Shown: in pieces, positions 44,950 to 53,530 of the stretch
Position numbering within the stretch: the stretch's first letter is position 1
How the letters are laid out: each line of letters begins with the position of its first letter
Assembly: GCA_017443465.1 (NCBI GenBank)
Contig: JAFRXO010000006.1
Location: 1-64,000, forward strand
Length of the DNA stretch: 64,000 nt
Source: Bacteroidales bacterium
GTDB taxonomy: Bacteria; Bacteroidota; Bacteroidia; Bacteroidales; UBA932
Direction: 5' to 3'
The notes under the pieces: model-generated
What the model saw: only the letters and a program-made list of their open reading frames with translations
The model's database searches: none
What the model was told of the DNA's origin: nothing
Made by a program: the position numbers and the translations under genes

Positions 44950-46020
44950 TACAAGTCATCTTTTCGCCTTGCGGGCCGTCTGTGGCCCATTATCATCCTG
45001 CTGATTCCCCTTTGGTCGTGCGATCTGCTCCAGCAGAAGGAAGACGGGGTACTCCGTTTCCATTTCGTCCGTAACGTCCAGACCCGCTCTTCAGCTATGC
45101 CGGTGGATACTAACGATTTCCTCCTGGACATCACTGCTGAAGATGGCAGCATCGTGTATTCCGGAAGGTACGGAGACTCTCCCGAACGCATTATGACAAC
45201 CCCTGGAACCTATTCGGTTAAAGTCAATTCCGTAGAATTCGAGAGGCCGGCCTTCGATTTCCCGGTGTATGGGGACAGGCAGGTGGCCGTGGTGAGGGCG
45301 GGGCAGATTACGGATGTGGAACTGCTGTGCCGCCAGGTGAATTCCGGCCTGAGGTTGAAAGTGGACCCCGGTTTTCCGGCCGCTTTCCCGGACGGAGTCC
45401 TGTACGCCCGCTCTGCGGTAGGACAGCTGGCATATGATTATGGCGAGAAGAGGATCGGCTATTTCAATCCAGGTGACATCACTGTAGTCCTCTCGGATGA
45501 TGGGGAAGACAAAGCGCTCTTCACGCGGGAACTTGAAGCCAGGGAAATCCTTACCGTCGGTCTTAAGGTTCCCTCGTCTGCTACCGGAGGGAACCTGAGC
45601 GTGTCGGTCGATACTACCCGCAACTGGAATGATGAAGACTACGAGCTCGGGGGAGAGGGTGAAGCCGGCAGCTCCATGCAGACCGCCCTGGGAGTCGGGG
45701 ATGCCAGGACTTCAGCCGGTCTCAAGGGCGTCTGGGTCTGCGGATGCATAGCCGGTGGAGACCTTTCATCGTCATCCGAAGGGATCAGTTTCAAGCCTCC
45801 GTTCAAATCCAACACCCACATAGCCCTTTCTTCACGTACCTCCGTGACGTCCAAGGCGTTCTGCCTGAGTGTAGAATTGAAAAAGGGCGCCGTCAGGGAC
45901 GCCCTTAATCTGGTTGACAATCCTCAGGTCCTCGGCCACACTGTCTGGCTGAAAGGAGACCTTGTCGAGTCCTATTATGGAATCCCGGGTCTGAAGAATG
46001 TCACTGAGTATGCCTTATGA
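44941..46020 (+). CDS. DUF4493/DUF6359-like lipoprotein
   Basis: A 359-residue lipoprotein with signal peptide and lipobox WSC (C27). The first half (GVLRFHFVRNVQTRSS to DVELLCRQVNSGLRLKVDPG) matches the pattern of DUF4493 proteins of Bacteroidales, with an MTTPGTYSVKVNS strand. The second half (TALGVGDARTSAGLKGVWVCG) resembles the DUF6359 OB-like domain. Function unknown; probably an outer-membrane surface protein. ATG 44947 two codons later is an equal start. Its stop codon abuts the stop of the convergent M16 peptidase with no gap. Confidence 0.7.
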   Translation: MHMYKSSFRLAGRLWPIIILLIPLWSCDLLQQKEDGVLRFHFVRNVQTRSSAMPVDTNDFLLDITAEDGSIVYSGRYGDSPERIMTTPGTYSVKVNSVEFERPAFDFPVYGDRQVAVVRAGQITDVELLCRQVNSGLRLKVDPGFPAAFPDGVLYARSAVGQLAYDYGEKRIGYFNPGDITVVLSDDGEDKALFTRELEAREILTVGLKVPSSATGGNLSVSVDTTRNWNDEDYELGGEGEAGSSMQTALGVGDARTSAGLKGVWVCGCIAGGDLSSSSEGISFKPPFKSNTHIALSSRTSVTSKAFCLSVELKKGAVRDALNLVDNPQVLGHTVWLKGDLVESYYGIPGLKNVTEYAL

Positions 46021-48918
46021 TCAATATCCGAAGATGTCCTCGGAAGTCACTACCTTCACCGGGCCGAGGCTCCTGAGGTAGGGCATGTCGAGGTCGGCTA
46101 TGTCACCAACGATACCGTAGTGATAGGTGCGTCCCTTGACCCATTTCTCCTGAACTGCCTTGAGGTCTTTCAGCTCCATATCCTGGACCAGCTGGAACAC
46201 AGCCTTGTCTACCGGTTCGGAGAGACCGAGTTCCTTGCACCTGAGGTAGCTGTTCAGGACTCCAATTCCCGTGGTCCTGTTGGTGCGGAGCCTGGAGAGC
46301 AGGCCGGTCTTGGCATTGTCGAAGGCTTTATCCGACTCGGGCATGTCATTGATAATTGAATCGAAAGTCTCGACAGCCTGGTGGAGTTTGTCATTCTGGG
46401 ATCCGATCGTGGCGGAGAAGGTGTAGGACTCATTCTTGTCTGTCGGTTCAGAAAGCCTGGCCCCCGCACTGTAGGCAAGTGCCCTTGCCTCACGCATTTC
46501 CTGGAACACAACTCCTCCCATTCCTCCTCCGAAATACTCGTTGAACAGGCGGATTCCGGCGGCGTTGGATGCGTCGTAGCTCTCACCCCTGTTGGAGAAC
46601 TGGGTGTAGTTGAACTGGCGGGCATCGTAGGGAGAGACGATGACTTCCGGAGTCGGGGTTTCGACAGGCTTGGCGTACTTCCTGGTCAAAGGCTCGAGCT
46701 CTCCGGAGATCTTGTGGTGCTCCTGGAGCATTGCAGTGACTTCTTCGATGCTCTGCGGCCCGTAGTAGAGGATCCTGTGCTGTTTCCCGGCGAGTGACCT
46801 GACCTTGGAGAGCAGTTCTTCTGAAGTGATGTCCATCAGGGCCTTGTTGGAGAGTGTTGTAGCCTTTACATAATCAGGCCCGTAGCGGAGGTAATCGCTC
46901 ATTGCTGAGAAATTCGCCCTCTGGTTCAGTTTGCTGTCCGAACGGTTCTTGAGCATGTCTGCCTTAAGGCCGGCGAGGACTTCTTCATCGGCGGTGGCGT
47001 TCTCCACCAGGTCCCAAACCATGTCGAGGGCGCTTCCGATGTTCTCTCCGAGTCCGCTGATCCTGATGGAGGTGGTCCCGTCATTCACTCCCGCGCTGAA
47101 GGAACTGGCGAGTCCGTACATAGCCGTAGCGATGTCAGAAGCACTCCTTTCCTTCGTTCCGAGATAGTCGAGGTAATCGAATGCAAGGGGAAGGGCGGCA
47201 TCGTCCAGGATGCCCGTATCATATGAAAGGACGAGGGTGGCGATGTCGTTGAGCTCGTTCTTCTTGTAGAGGAGTTCCTGTCCGGCATAGGTGCCGGTAG
47301 ACATGTCTTTGGAGAAATCGGTGAAGACCGGCTCTATCGGCTTGACGTCGGCCGTCCTGATTTCAGCGAGCATGGCGCTTTCCTTGTCGCGGTTGGTGGC
47401 GATGGGAGTAATCTTGGGAGCATCTATCTTCTTGATGCTGCTGTCGATGCCAAGATGCTTGTAAACAATCGCATAGCTCTGCGGAGCCAGCCATTTCCCG
47501 GCCCATGCGACTACGTCGTCCTTGGTGACCTTCTCCAGGCGGCCGAGCTGGCCTACAGTCTCCTTCCAGCTGCTGCCGTTGATGAAGGAATCCACGAACA
47601 GCATGGCCCTGGAGCTGTTGCGCTCAAGCTGGCGCATCTGCTGGAGTTTGTAATTGTTGACTGCTGCGGTGATGAGGGACTCGTCGAAGTCTCCGCGACG
47701 GAGTTTGTCAACTTCGGCGAGGAGCACGTCAGCAGCTTCCTGGAGGGTCTGGCCTTCCTTCGGGTAGGCCTCCAGGACCATCATTCCGTAATCGGTCCTG
47801 CCGTATCCGAAAGCGGCGGATTCCAGGACTTTCTGCTGCTGGTTCACATCCAGGTCGATGAGGCCTGCCTGCCCGTTGTAGAGGATTGACGAGACTATGG
47901 AACCTATCTCGCCTTCGGGAGTGGATTCGCCCGGATATCTCCATGCCAGCATGGCGAATTCAGCCTCGGTACCATATATATCCTTGGTCTTCGGAGTGGT
48001 TATCGGGTCCTCAGGAGCATATGTGAAGGCGGGGAGGTTGTCGTTCGGTTTCCAGTCGCCGAAGTATTTCTTGATTATGGCCACGAACTCGTCAGGATCG
48101 AAATCTCCGGACACGCATATGGCGCAGTTGTTCGGGACGTACATCGTTGCGAACTGGTGCTTGATGGCGGTGATGGAAGGATTCTTAAGGTGGTCCTGGG
48201 TCCCGATGACTGTCTGTGTGCCGTAGGGATGGTTCTTGAAAAGCATGGAGTCGATGGCGTCGATGGTTTTCTCCCCGTCATCGTTAAGGCCCATGTTCTT
48301 CTCCTCGTATACAGCTTCAAGCTCAGTGTGGAAGCCCCTGATAACCATATTCTTGAACCTGTCCGACTGGATCTTGGCCCAGTTCTCTATCTGGTTGGAG
48401 GGGATGTCTTCCTGGTAGCAGGTGACGTCGTTGGAGGTGAAGGCATTGGAGCCCTGGGAACCGATCATCTGCATCGCCTTGTCGTATTCATTCGGGATGG
48501 CATATTTTGATGCGGCGTTGCTGATGGAGTCGATTACATGGTAGATCGCCAGCCTCTCATTCTGGTCTGTCTTGGTCCTGTAGACATTGTACAGGGATTC
48601 AATCTCGTCCAGCAGGGGCTTCTCAGCAGCATAGTCGGATGTTCCGAGCTGCTCAGTGCCCTTGAACATGAGGTGCTCGAGATAGTGGGCCAGGCCGGTG
48701 TTGTCTGCGGGGTCGTTCTTTCCGCCGCTGCGGACTGCGATATAGGTCTGGAGCCTTGGCTGCTCTTTGTTCACTGTCATGTAAACCTTGAGCCCGTTGT
48801 CAAGTGTGTAGATCTTGGTGCCCATCGGGTCACCTTTCACTGTCTCATACTTGCCGCTGCATCCGGCGAGCATGAATGCGGCCAGCGCGGCCGCGAAGAT
48901 GAGTAAACGCTCTTTCAT
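46021..48918 (-). CDS. M16 (pitrilysin) zinc peptidase lipoprotein
   Basis: A 965-residue double-length M16 enzyme. Lipobox AGC (C20) follows the signal peptide. The inverted zinc motif HYLEH is at residues 78-82, with the distal glutamate in YEEKN near 205. A second, inactive M16 half begins near residue 520. M16 enzymes enclose and cut peptides of limited size. It lies 18 nt after the flavoprotein gene and is probably cotranscribed with it. Confidence 0.92.
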   Translation of the reverse strand: MKERLLIFAAALAAFMLAGCSGKYETVKGDPMGTKIYTLDNGLKVYMTVNKEQPRLQTYIAVRSGGKNDPADNTGLAHYLEHLMFKGTEQLGTSDYAAEKPLLDEIESLYNVYRTKTDQNERLAIYHVIDSISNAASKYAIPNEYDKAMQMIGSQGSNAFTSNDVTCYQEDIPSNQIENWAKIQSDRFKNMVIRGFHTELEAVYEEKNMGLNDDGEKTIDAIDSMLFKNHPYGTQTVIGTQDHLKNPSITAIKHQFATMYVPNNCAICVSGDFDPDEFVAIIKKYFGDWKPNDNLPAFTYAPEDPITTPKTKDIYGTEAEFAMLAWRYPGESTPEGEIGSIVSSILYNGQAGLIDLDVNQQQKVLESAAFGYGRTDYGMMVLEAYPKEGQTLQEAADVLLAEVDKLRRGDFDESLITAAVNNYKLQQMRQLERNSSRAMLFVDSFINGSSWKETVGQLGRLEKVTKDDVVAWAGKWLAPQSYAIVYKHLGIDSSIKKIDAPKITPIATNRDKESAMLAEIRTADVKPIEPVFTDFSKDMSTGTYAGQELLYKKNELNDIATLVLSYDTGILDDAALPLAFDYLDYLGTKERSASDIATAMYGLASSFSAGVNDGTTSIRISGLGENIGSALDMVWDLVENATADEEVLAGLKADMLKNRSDSKLNQRANFSAMSDYLRYGPDYVKATTLSNKALMDITSEELLSKVRSLAGKQHRILYYGPQSIEEVTAMLQEHHKISGELEPLTRKYAKPVETPTPEVIVSPYDARQFNYTQFSNRGESYDASNAAGIRLFNEYFGGGMGGVVFQEMREARALAYSAGARLSEPTDKNESYTFSATIGSQNDKLHQAVETFDSIINDMPESDKAFDNAKTGLLSRLRTNRTTGIGVLNSYLRCKELGLSEPVDKAVFQLVQDMELKDLKAVQEKWVKGRTYHYGIVGDIADLDMPYLRSLGPVKVVTSEDIFGY

Positions 48919-48936
48919 GAAGTATGTATTATTGAA

Positions 48937-50283
48937 TTATCTGCATATGACCGATTGTGCTGCGCACTGACCCGCGAGGAAACCGGTCGAGAATGCGCAC
49001 TGCAGGTTGTATCCGCCTGTGTCGGCGTCCACATCCAGCACTTCTCCGCACAAATATAATCCTTTTTGCTTTTTTGACTCAAGTGTCTTGGCCACAACTT
49101 CTTCCGGAGGGATTCCGCCAGCAGTCACCACAGCCCTTTCATAGCCCACGAAACCTTCAATGTCCATATGCCAGTCTTTCAGCCGGCGGGCGAGTCCTTC
49201 CAGGTCGGCACCTTTTCCCAGGCCGGGATTCCATCCAAGGAAACCGTCTATGAGGCCGTGGGGCAGTACTTTGCCCAGGAGGATCCTGAACATCCGGTCT
49301 AGATTGATGCCGCGGCTTCTGGGGTCGGCTTTTATTTCCGCCCAGAGGCGGCGGAGCCTGTCCAGGAGTTCATCCCTGCCGACTGCAGGCTTCATGTCGA
49401 TAGAAATCCCGGCCTTCCGGCCGTTGACGATTCCCTTGACGCACTCCCGGCTGACCTGGAAGCCCAGCGGGCCCTCAAGCCCTCCGTCAGTGAAATCCAG
49501 GTCACCTGTGACGCTCTGGACCTCTCGCCCGTCCAGGAAAAGGGTCAGGCCTGTGTTCTTCAGCGAAATGCCCATGAGCTGCTTACCTGCTGCAGACAAG
49601 GGAACGCTGCGGTCGATGTGCCCCCTGAGCTCTCCGCCTGAAGCCCTCTGGACCTTGTAACCGCGGGGAACAATCGCAGTCAGGGATGGGAAAAGGGGAG
49701 AGATGCTGTGGCCAAATGAGGAAGCGAAGGAGTAGCCGTCTCCGCTCGATCCGGTAGAAGGGTAGGAGAGGCCTCCGGTGGCGATGATCAGGCACCGGCA
49801 GGAGAAAGTCCTTTCCCCTGCCTGGATGTTGAACACCCTGTCTCCGGAGTCATATGCCACCTTTCCGACCTGTACCCCGGACATTATCCTTACTCCGAGA
49901 GAAGTCGCCGCCTTTACCAGGCCGTCAACTATGTCAGAAGCCATATGTGAGGCCGGGAAGGCCCTGTCGCCCCTTTCGACTACTGTTGGAATGCCTTGGT
50001 TCTCAAAGAATTCAATGGCTTTTGCCGATGGGAAATTGAAGAATGCCGGACGCACGAGGGAGGCTTTCGAACGGATGTGGGAAGAGAAGGACTCCCAGTC
50101 CTTGAGATTGGTGAAATTACATCTCCCTTTGCCGGTAATCATGATTTTCCTTCCCGGCCGGGGCATCTTTTCCAGAACTGTGACAGATGCTTCAGAAGAT
50201 GATTCCGAGATGGTTCTGGCAGCACTGAAAGCAGCCATGAGGCCGGAGGCGCCTCCTCCAATCACGGTTATTTCAGAAAACAT
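48937..50283 (-). CDS. BaiN/HI0933-type flavoprotein
   Basis: A 448-residue FAD-dependent oxidoreductase of the HI0933/YhiN family. Dinucleotide-binding motif VIGGGASGLMAAFSA at residues 7-21, then PGRKIMITGKGRCNFTN, and LIIATGGLSYPSTGSSGDGY. C-terminal GGYNLQCAFSTGFLAGQ contacts FAD. The reaction is unknown for most members. I start at ATG 50283 because the FAD motif is right behind it; a TTG at 50295 falls inside the tRNA. Only two bases (50284-50285) separate the ATG from the 3' end of tRNA-Thr. Confidence 0.9.
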   Translation of the reverse strand: MFSEITVIGGGASGLMAAFSAARTISESSSEASVTVLEKMPRPGRKIMITGKGRCNFTNLKDWESFSSHIRSKASLVRPAFFNFPSAKAIEFFENQGIPTVVERGDRAFPASHMASDIVDGLVKAATSLGVRIMSGVQVGKVAYDSGDRVFNIQAGERTFSCRCLIIATGGLSYPSTGSSGDGYSFASSFGHSISPLFPSLTAIVPRGYKVQRASGGELRGHIDRSVPLSAAGKQLMGISLKNTGLTLFLDGREVQSVTGDLDFTDGGLEGPLGFQVSRECVKGIVNGRKAGISIDMKPAVGRDELLDRLRRLWAEIKADPRSRGINLDRMFRILLGKVLPHGLIDGFLGWNPGLGKGADLEGLARRLKDWHMDIEGFVGYERAVVTAGGIPPEEVVAKTLESKKQKGLYLCGEVLDVDADTGGYNLQCAFSTGFLAGQCAAQSVICR

Positions 50284-50285
50284 AG

Positions 50286-50358
50286 AGCCACTCAAGAGGC
50301 TCGAACTCTCGACCTGCGCGTTACGAATGCGCTGCTCTACCGACTGAGCTAAAGTGGC
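50286..50358 (-). tRNA. tRNA-Thr (CGT)
   Basis: On the minus strand the acceptor stem GCCACTT/GAGTGGC pairs with one G-U, the D stem is GCTC/GAGC, the anticodon loop TTCGTAA holds CGT, and the T arm is GAGAG-TTCGAGC-CTCTT. The anticodon stem GCGCA/CGCGC has an A-C mismatch at its loop-closing pair. CCA is not encoded. It reads ACG codons. Confidence 0.93.
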
Positions 50359-50385
50359 ATACGCTCACCTTTCGTGAACGGACTG

Positions 50386-50393
50386 CAAATATA
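50386..50393 (-). promoter_or_regulatory. -7 box of tRNA-Thr
   Basis: TATATTTG on the minus strand ends 27 nt before the tRNA 5' end; ATTG (50410-50413) lies 16 nt upstream as a weak -33. Confidence 0.6.
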
Positions 50394-50408
50394 TAAAAAA
50401 AATGGGAA

Positions 50409-50936
50409 TCAATGAAATTTGAGGCTTTCTTTGATGTGCCCTATGGTCTTCTGCTGGATGGCGCTGGGGCAGACCAGGAGCCACAGGCAGAGAAGGCTCA
50501 GGCATATGAGCAGGAGGTTTGCCAGGAAACCCCATCCGCACAGGATCGCAGCGAGAAACAAGACGGCGGCGCTGCAGGACAGGAGACCGCGGCGCAGGGG
50601 AGTGTTGCTGTTCCCCTCCCTCAGGCTTACGGCATATCTTTCCAGTCCTTCACCGGCAGCATCCTTCCCGGCGTCTTCTACCTTGCAGGAAATGTAGCGG
50701 TTCCTCCAGGGAGTGGAGAGGTCCAGGAAGAAATCGGCAGCTTCGACAGAATCAGGCAGGTCTTCCATTTTGACCGTCTGGGAGAATTTTCCTCCGTCTT
50801 CGGAGACCTCGTACAGTTTCCCCAATGGAGACAGGACAGTCTTGACCGCCCCGAGGGCGAAACCGAAACCTTCCGAGGTCTTGTAAAACACGGATCCGGC
50901 GTCCATCATCTGAGTCTTTTTATCGAAACCAGGCAT
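50409..50936 (-). CDS. Small membrane protein of unknown function
   Basis: 175 residues that I do not recognise. Residues 1-110 are soluble, with SVFYKTSEGFGFALGAVKTV near the start. Two adjacent hydrophobic helices follow (about 118-137 and 138-157), then a basic tail (QQKTIGHIKESLK). A reading frame of similar size exists on the plus strand over the same bases; I prefer the minus strand because it has a -7 box (50958-50965) at normal distance, ATG start and sensible membrane helices. Confidence 0.6.
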   Translation of the reverse strand: MPGFDKKTQMMDAGSVFYKTSEGFGFALGAVKTVLSPLGKLYEVSEDGGKFSQTVKMEDLPDSVEAADFFLDLSTPWRNRYISCKVEDAGKDAAGEGLERYAVSLREGNSNTPLRRGLLSCSAAVLFLAAILCGWGFLANLLLICLSLLCLWLLVCPSAIQQKTIGHIKESLKFH

Positions 50937-50957
50937 ATGCTTTCATCTCATTTGACG

Positions 50958-50965
50958 CAAAGATA
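50958..50965 (-). promoter_or_regulatory. -7 box of the small membrane protein gene
   Basis: TATCTTTG on the minus strand matches TAnnTTTG and ends 21 nt before ATG 50936. Confidence 0.55.
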
Positions 50966-50978
50966 AGTCAAAAAGTTG

Positions 50979-50986
50979 TAAATTTG
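50979..50986 (+). promoter_or_regulatory. -7 box of the metal-chelate binding lipoprotein
   Basis: TAAATTTG ends 4 nt before ATG 50991, predicting leaderless mRNA. The opposing box at 50958-50965 is 13 bp away. Confidence 0.6.
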
Positions 50987-50990
50987 AGGC

Positions 50991-52013
50991 ATGCTCAAAC
51001 TGAATCATCCTCTCACGTTCCTGGTCCTGACGCTCGCACTCGCGGTGTGCTCGTGCTCGCGTCGTACAGCCGCCGGTTCATCTCCGGAAGGTTACGGCGC
51101 CAGATGGTTTGCCCTGGAAGGGGATTCTCTCCTGGTGAGCATTTCTCCGTTTGACGGTTCGCGGGATTCACTCCTCATAGAGCATCCATACGGGAGGATC
51201 ATATGCATGTCATCCTCCCATGTCGGATTCCTGGAAGCACTTGGGTGTGACTCGGTTGCGGTCGGTGTCTCCGGTGTCGGCTACCTCTGGGGAGAGAAGG
51301 TCCGCGCCAGTGCCGCCGAAGTGGGCTATGACGCCGCCCTGGATTATGAGACAGTGCTGAAACTCAATCCGGACCTGGTCCTGGCGTACTCCGTTTCCGC
51401 ATCAGTCCCTCCATATGTAGCGAAACTGCGTTCACTCGGCGTGCGGGTAATCATAATCAATGAGCATCTGGAATCCCATCCCCTCGCCAGGGCTGAATAC
51501 CTCCGGTTCATCGGCGCCCTGACCGGCAGGCTCGCCCGGGCCGATTCGCTTTTCGGGGCGATTAAAGAGTCATATCTGTCCCGTACCGTGCACGCGCGCG
51601 AACCCAGGAAAGTCATCCTGAACATCCCATATGCCGGGATCTGGTATGTCCCGGGGGAGGATAATTACATGTCCCAGCTCATCCGGGATGCGGGAGGAGT
51701 GGTCCTTGGCGCTCAGAAAGGTCTCTCGGGCTCATCAGTAATCAGTCTGGAAGAGGCTCTGGCATATGGGATGCAGGCCGACATCTGGCTGAATCCCGGC
51801 GGATGCCGCACGAAGGCACAGCTCTACGGGATTAATGACCTGTTCAGGAAGTTCCCCTCGGAAATCTATAATAATAACCTCCGGACGGTACCATCCGGAG
51901 GAAATGATTTCTGGGAGAGCGGGGTAGTGAGGCCCGACCTTGTACTGTCCGACCTCTGCAACATATTCAGCGGAACGGATGCCCCGCTGAACTATCACAT
52001 CAGGCTGGAATAG
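50991..52013 (+). CDS. Periplasmic iron-chelate/cobalamin-binding lipoprotein
   Basis: A 340-residue ABC transporter substrate-binding protein of the helical-backbone (BtuF/FepB/FhuD) class. Signal peptide with cysteines at 20 and 22 (LAVCSC). The first lobe starts at RIICMSSSHVGFLEALGC; the helix and second lobe follow NPDLVLAYSVSASVPPYVAKLRSLGV; LNPGG and NDFWESG near the end are typical. The matching permease and ATPase genes are not beside it, so it serves a transporter elsewhere. Stop codon abuts that of the convergent gene with no gap. Confidence 0.85.
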   Translation: MLKLNHPLTFLVLTLALAVCSCSRRTAAGSSPEGYGARWFALEGDSLLVSISPFDGSRDSLLIEHPYGRIICMSSSHVGFLEALGCDSVAVGVSGVGYLWGEKVRASAAEVGYDAALDYETVLKLNPDLVLAYSVSASVPPYVAKLRSLGVRVIIINEHLESHPLARAEYLRFIGALTGRLARADSLFGAIKESYLSRTVHAREPRKVILNIPYAGIWYVPGEDNYMSQLIRDAGGVVLGAQKGLSGSSVISLEEALAYGMQADIWLNPGGCRTKAQLYGINDLFRKFPSEIYNNNLRTVPSGGNDFWESGVVRPDLVLSDLCNIFSGTDAPLNYHIRLE

Positions 52014-52580
52014 CTAGAATATAACCTTGAAATCCATTATCTGTCGCTCGCACCAGGTCGCGCTGACCTGTACGATGCCGTCTTCCCTTTTCACCAGGGG
52101 GATGTGCTCGGACAGCTCCAGGGCTACTATGTCCCCGATCCTGATGTAGGTAGTCTGGGTGACTTCGCTTACGGCTTTTTCGAGCTGCTTCTCGGTGAAC
52201 ATGTTGCCTTCGAAGAGCACTTTGTCTCCGCAGCAGAGCTTGAACCAGTTATCTTCCTGGCCAAGGGTGACCTTCTGGAAGAACGGAGTGGGAATGTAGG
52301 TGCTGTGGTCCAGACATGAAGCCATGGCGAATCCCTCAGGACTGCCGTCGATGAAATTCTCAGGGTAGAGGAGGGCGCCGAATCCTATTACATCGAAATA
52401 GCGTCCGGCAAATCTTCCGGATACGCATTTCCCGGTTTTGCTTACCCTTCCGGTCAGGATAGGGACGCAGCTGAGGCTCTGGACGCTTTCAGGAGGGAAG
52501 AAATCCTCGCTCTTCCTGTCCCAAGTGGTGTCCGGCCTGGCAACGGTCTTGCCGCCAAAAGTCCTTACGATTATATTCAT
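52014..52580 (-). CDS. Conserved-looking protein of unknown function
   Basis: 188 residues, no signal peptide or membrane segment. I do not recognise the family. The C-terminal YIRIGDIVALELS phrase and the FIDGSPEGFAMASCLDHS segment faintly recall fumarylacetoacetate hydrolase-fold proteins, but the metal-ligand motif of that family is not visible, so this is only a guess. It starts inside the exonuclease stop (ATGA overlap), so it is translationally coupled to it and sits in the dnaN operon. Confidence 0.65.
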   Translation of the reverse strand: MNIIVRTFGGKTVARPDTTWDRKSEDFFPPESVQSLSCVPILTGRVSKTGKCVSGRFAGRYFDVIGFGALLYPENFIDGSPEGFAMASCLDHSTYIPTPFFQKVTLGQEDNWFKLCCGDKVLFEGNMFTEKQLEKAVSEVTQTTYIRIGDIVALELSEHIPLVKREDGIVQVSATWCERQIMDFKVIF

Positions 52581-53527
52581 TGGAATTTGAATTTATCCTG
52601 TAGTTTCCTCAGTGAGTCTTCCGATGGCGGAGTGTGCATGTCAATCTCCTTCTGCTCATTCCGCTCCTTCTCGAACTGTTTCCGGAGCAAGGTGAACTGC
52701 CTCTTAGTGTCCAGGGTGAAGTCTCCGCGTTCCACCCATGAGAAATAGGACGGTTCAGTCTTCCAGACCTCCCTGGCGGTCTTTCCCTTATGCTTTCCGA
52801 AGTTAATCACTGCCTCATGCCTGTCGTCCCAGACCAGCCTTCCGGCATAGTCCAGGGGCTTGGGGCGAACCATGAAAGATGACAGGAATTCAACGTCATT
52901 CTTCAGGGCCTGGGGATGGTCCTCGGTGGGCTCGCTGTACATCTCGAGCTGGCCTTTCAGCACTTCATATGTGGCAATGGTGTCAGCTTCGGCGCTGTGG
53001 GCGTTGTCGAAATCCTTTCCTCCGCAGTAAAAGCGGTGTGCGGCCTTCAGGTTGCGGGGCTCCATTACGTGGTAAATGTTCTGGACATCGATCATCCTTT
53101 TGTCGTGGAGGTTGATATCCAGGTCTTTCCCTGCGAAGAACCTGGCCCTTTCGATCTCCTCCGCCAGCAGCGGAAGGTCGAATTTGGCGGAGTTGAAGCC
53201 GGCCAGGTCGGCATCTTCCAGCCACTTGACCACTTCGTCCGCCACTTCGAAGAAGCGGGGGCAATCCCTCAGGTCTTCATCTTTGATTCCGTTTACTGCT
53301 GATGCGCTCGGGGCTATAGGCCTCTGGGCGCCTTTTTCCACAGGGAGCGGGCGGCCCCACTGGTCGCATGCGAAGGCCCATGGCCTTATCCTCCAGGTCT
53401 TTATCCGTTGCTCACCGCCTGGAAAGACCTTTACGAAACTGAGTTCGACGATCGAATCGACAGGGATATTGAGGCCGGTGCTCTCTATGTCGAAAAAGAG
53501 CAGGGGCCTCTGGAGATTAAGTTCCAT
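52577..53527 (-). CDS. DnaQ/ExoX-type 3'-5' exonuclease
   Basis: 316 residues. The DEDDh exonuclease domain has ExoI D13-I-E15 (FFDIESTGLN), ExoII around GFNSAKFDLPLL and ExoIII HSAEADTIATYE. The C-terminal third (VINFGKHKGKTAREVW, PSYFSWVERGDF) matches the module that follows the nuclease in ExoX proteins. It may proofread or process DNA ends. It lies 3 nt behind dnaN, the clamp, which fits a replication or repair role. Confidence 0.85.
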   Translation of the reverse strand: MELNLQRPLLFFDIESTGLNIPVDSIVELSFVKVFPGGEQRIKTWRIRPWAFACDQWGRPLPVEKGAQRPIAPSASAVNGIKDEDLRDCPRFFEVADEVVKWLEDADLAGFNSAKFDLPLLAEEIERARFFAGKDLDINLHDKRMIDVQNIYHVMEPRNLKAAHRFYCGGKDFDNAHSAEADTIATYEVLKGQLEMYSEPTEDHPQALKNDVEFLSSFMVRPKPLDYAGRLVWDDRHEAVINFGKHKGKTAREVWKTEPSYFSWVERGDFTLDTKRQFTLLRKQFEKERNEQKEIDMHTPPSEDSLRKLQDKFKFQ

Positions 53528-53530
53528 ATT

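Noticed and set aside
50412-50966. Plus-strand reading frame of 184 codons over the small membrane protein
   Set aside because: No promoter-like box or family match; the minus-strand frame has a -7 box and membrane helices. I remain moderately unsure.
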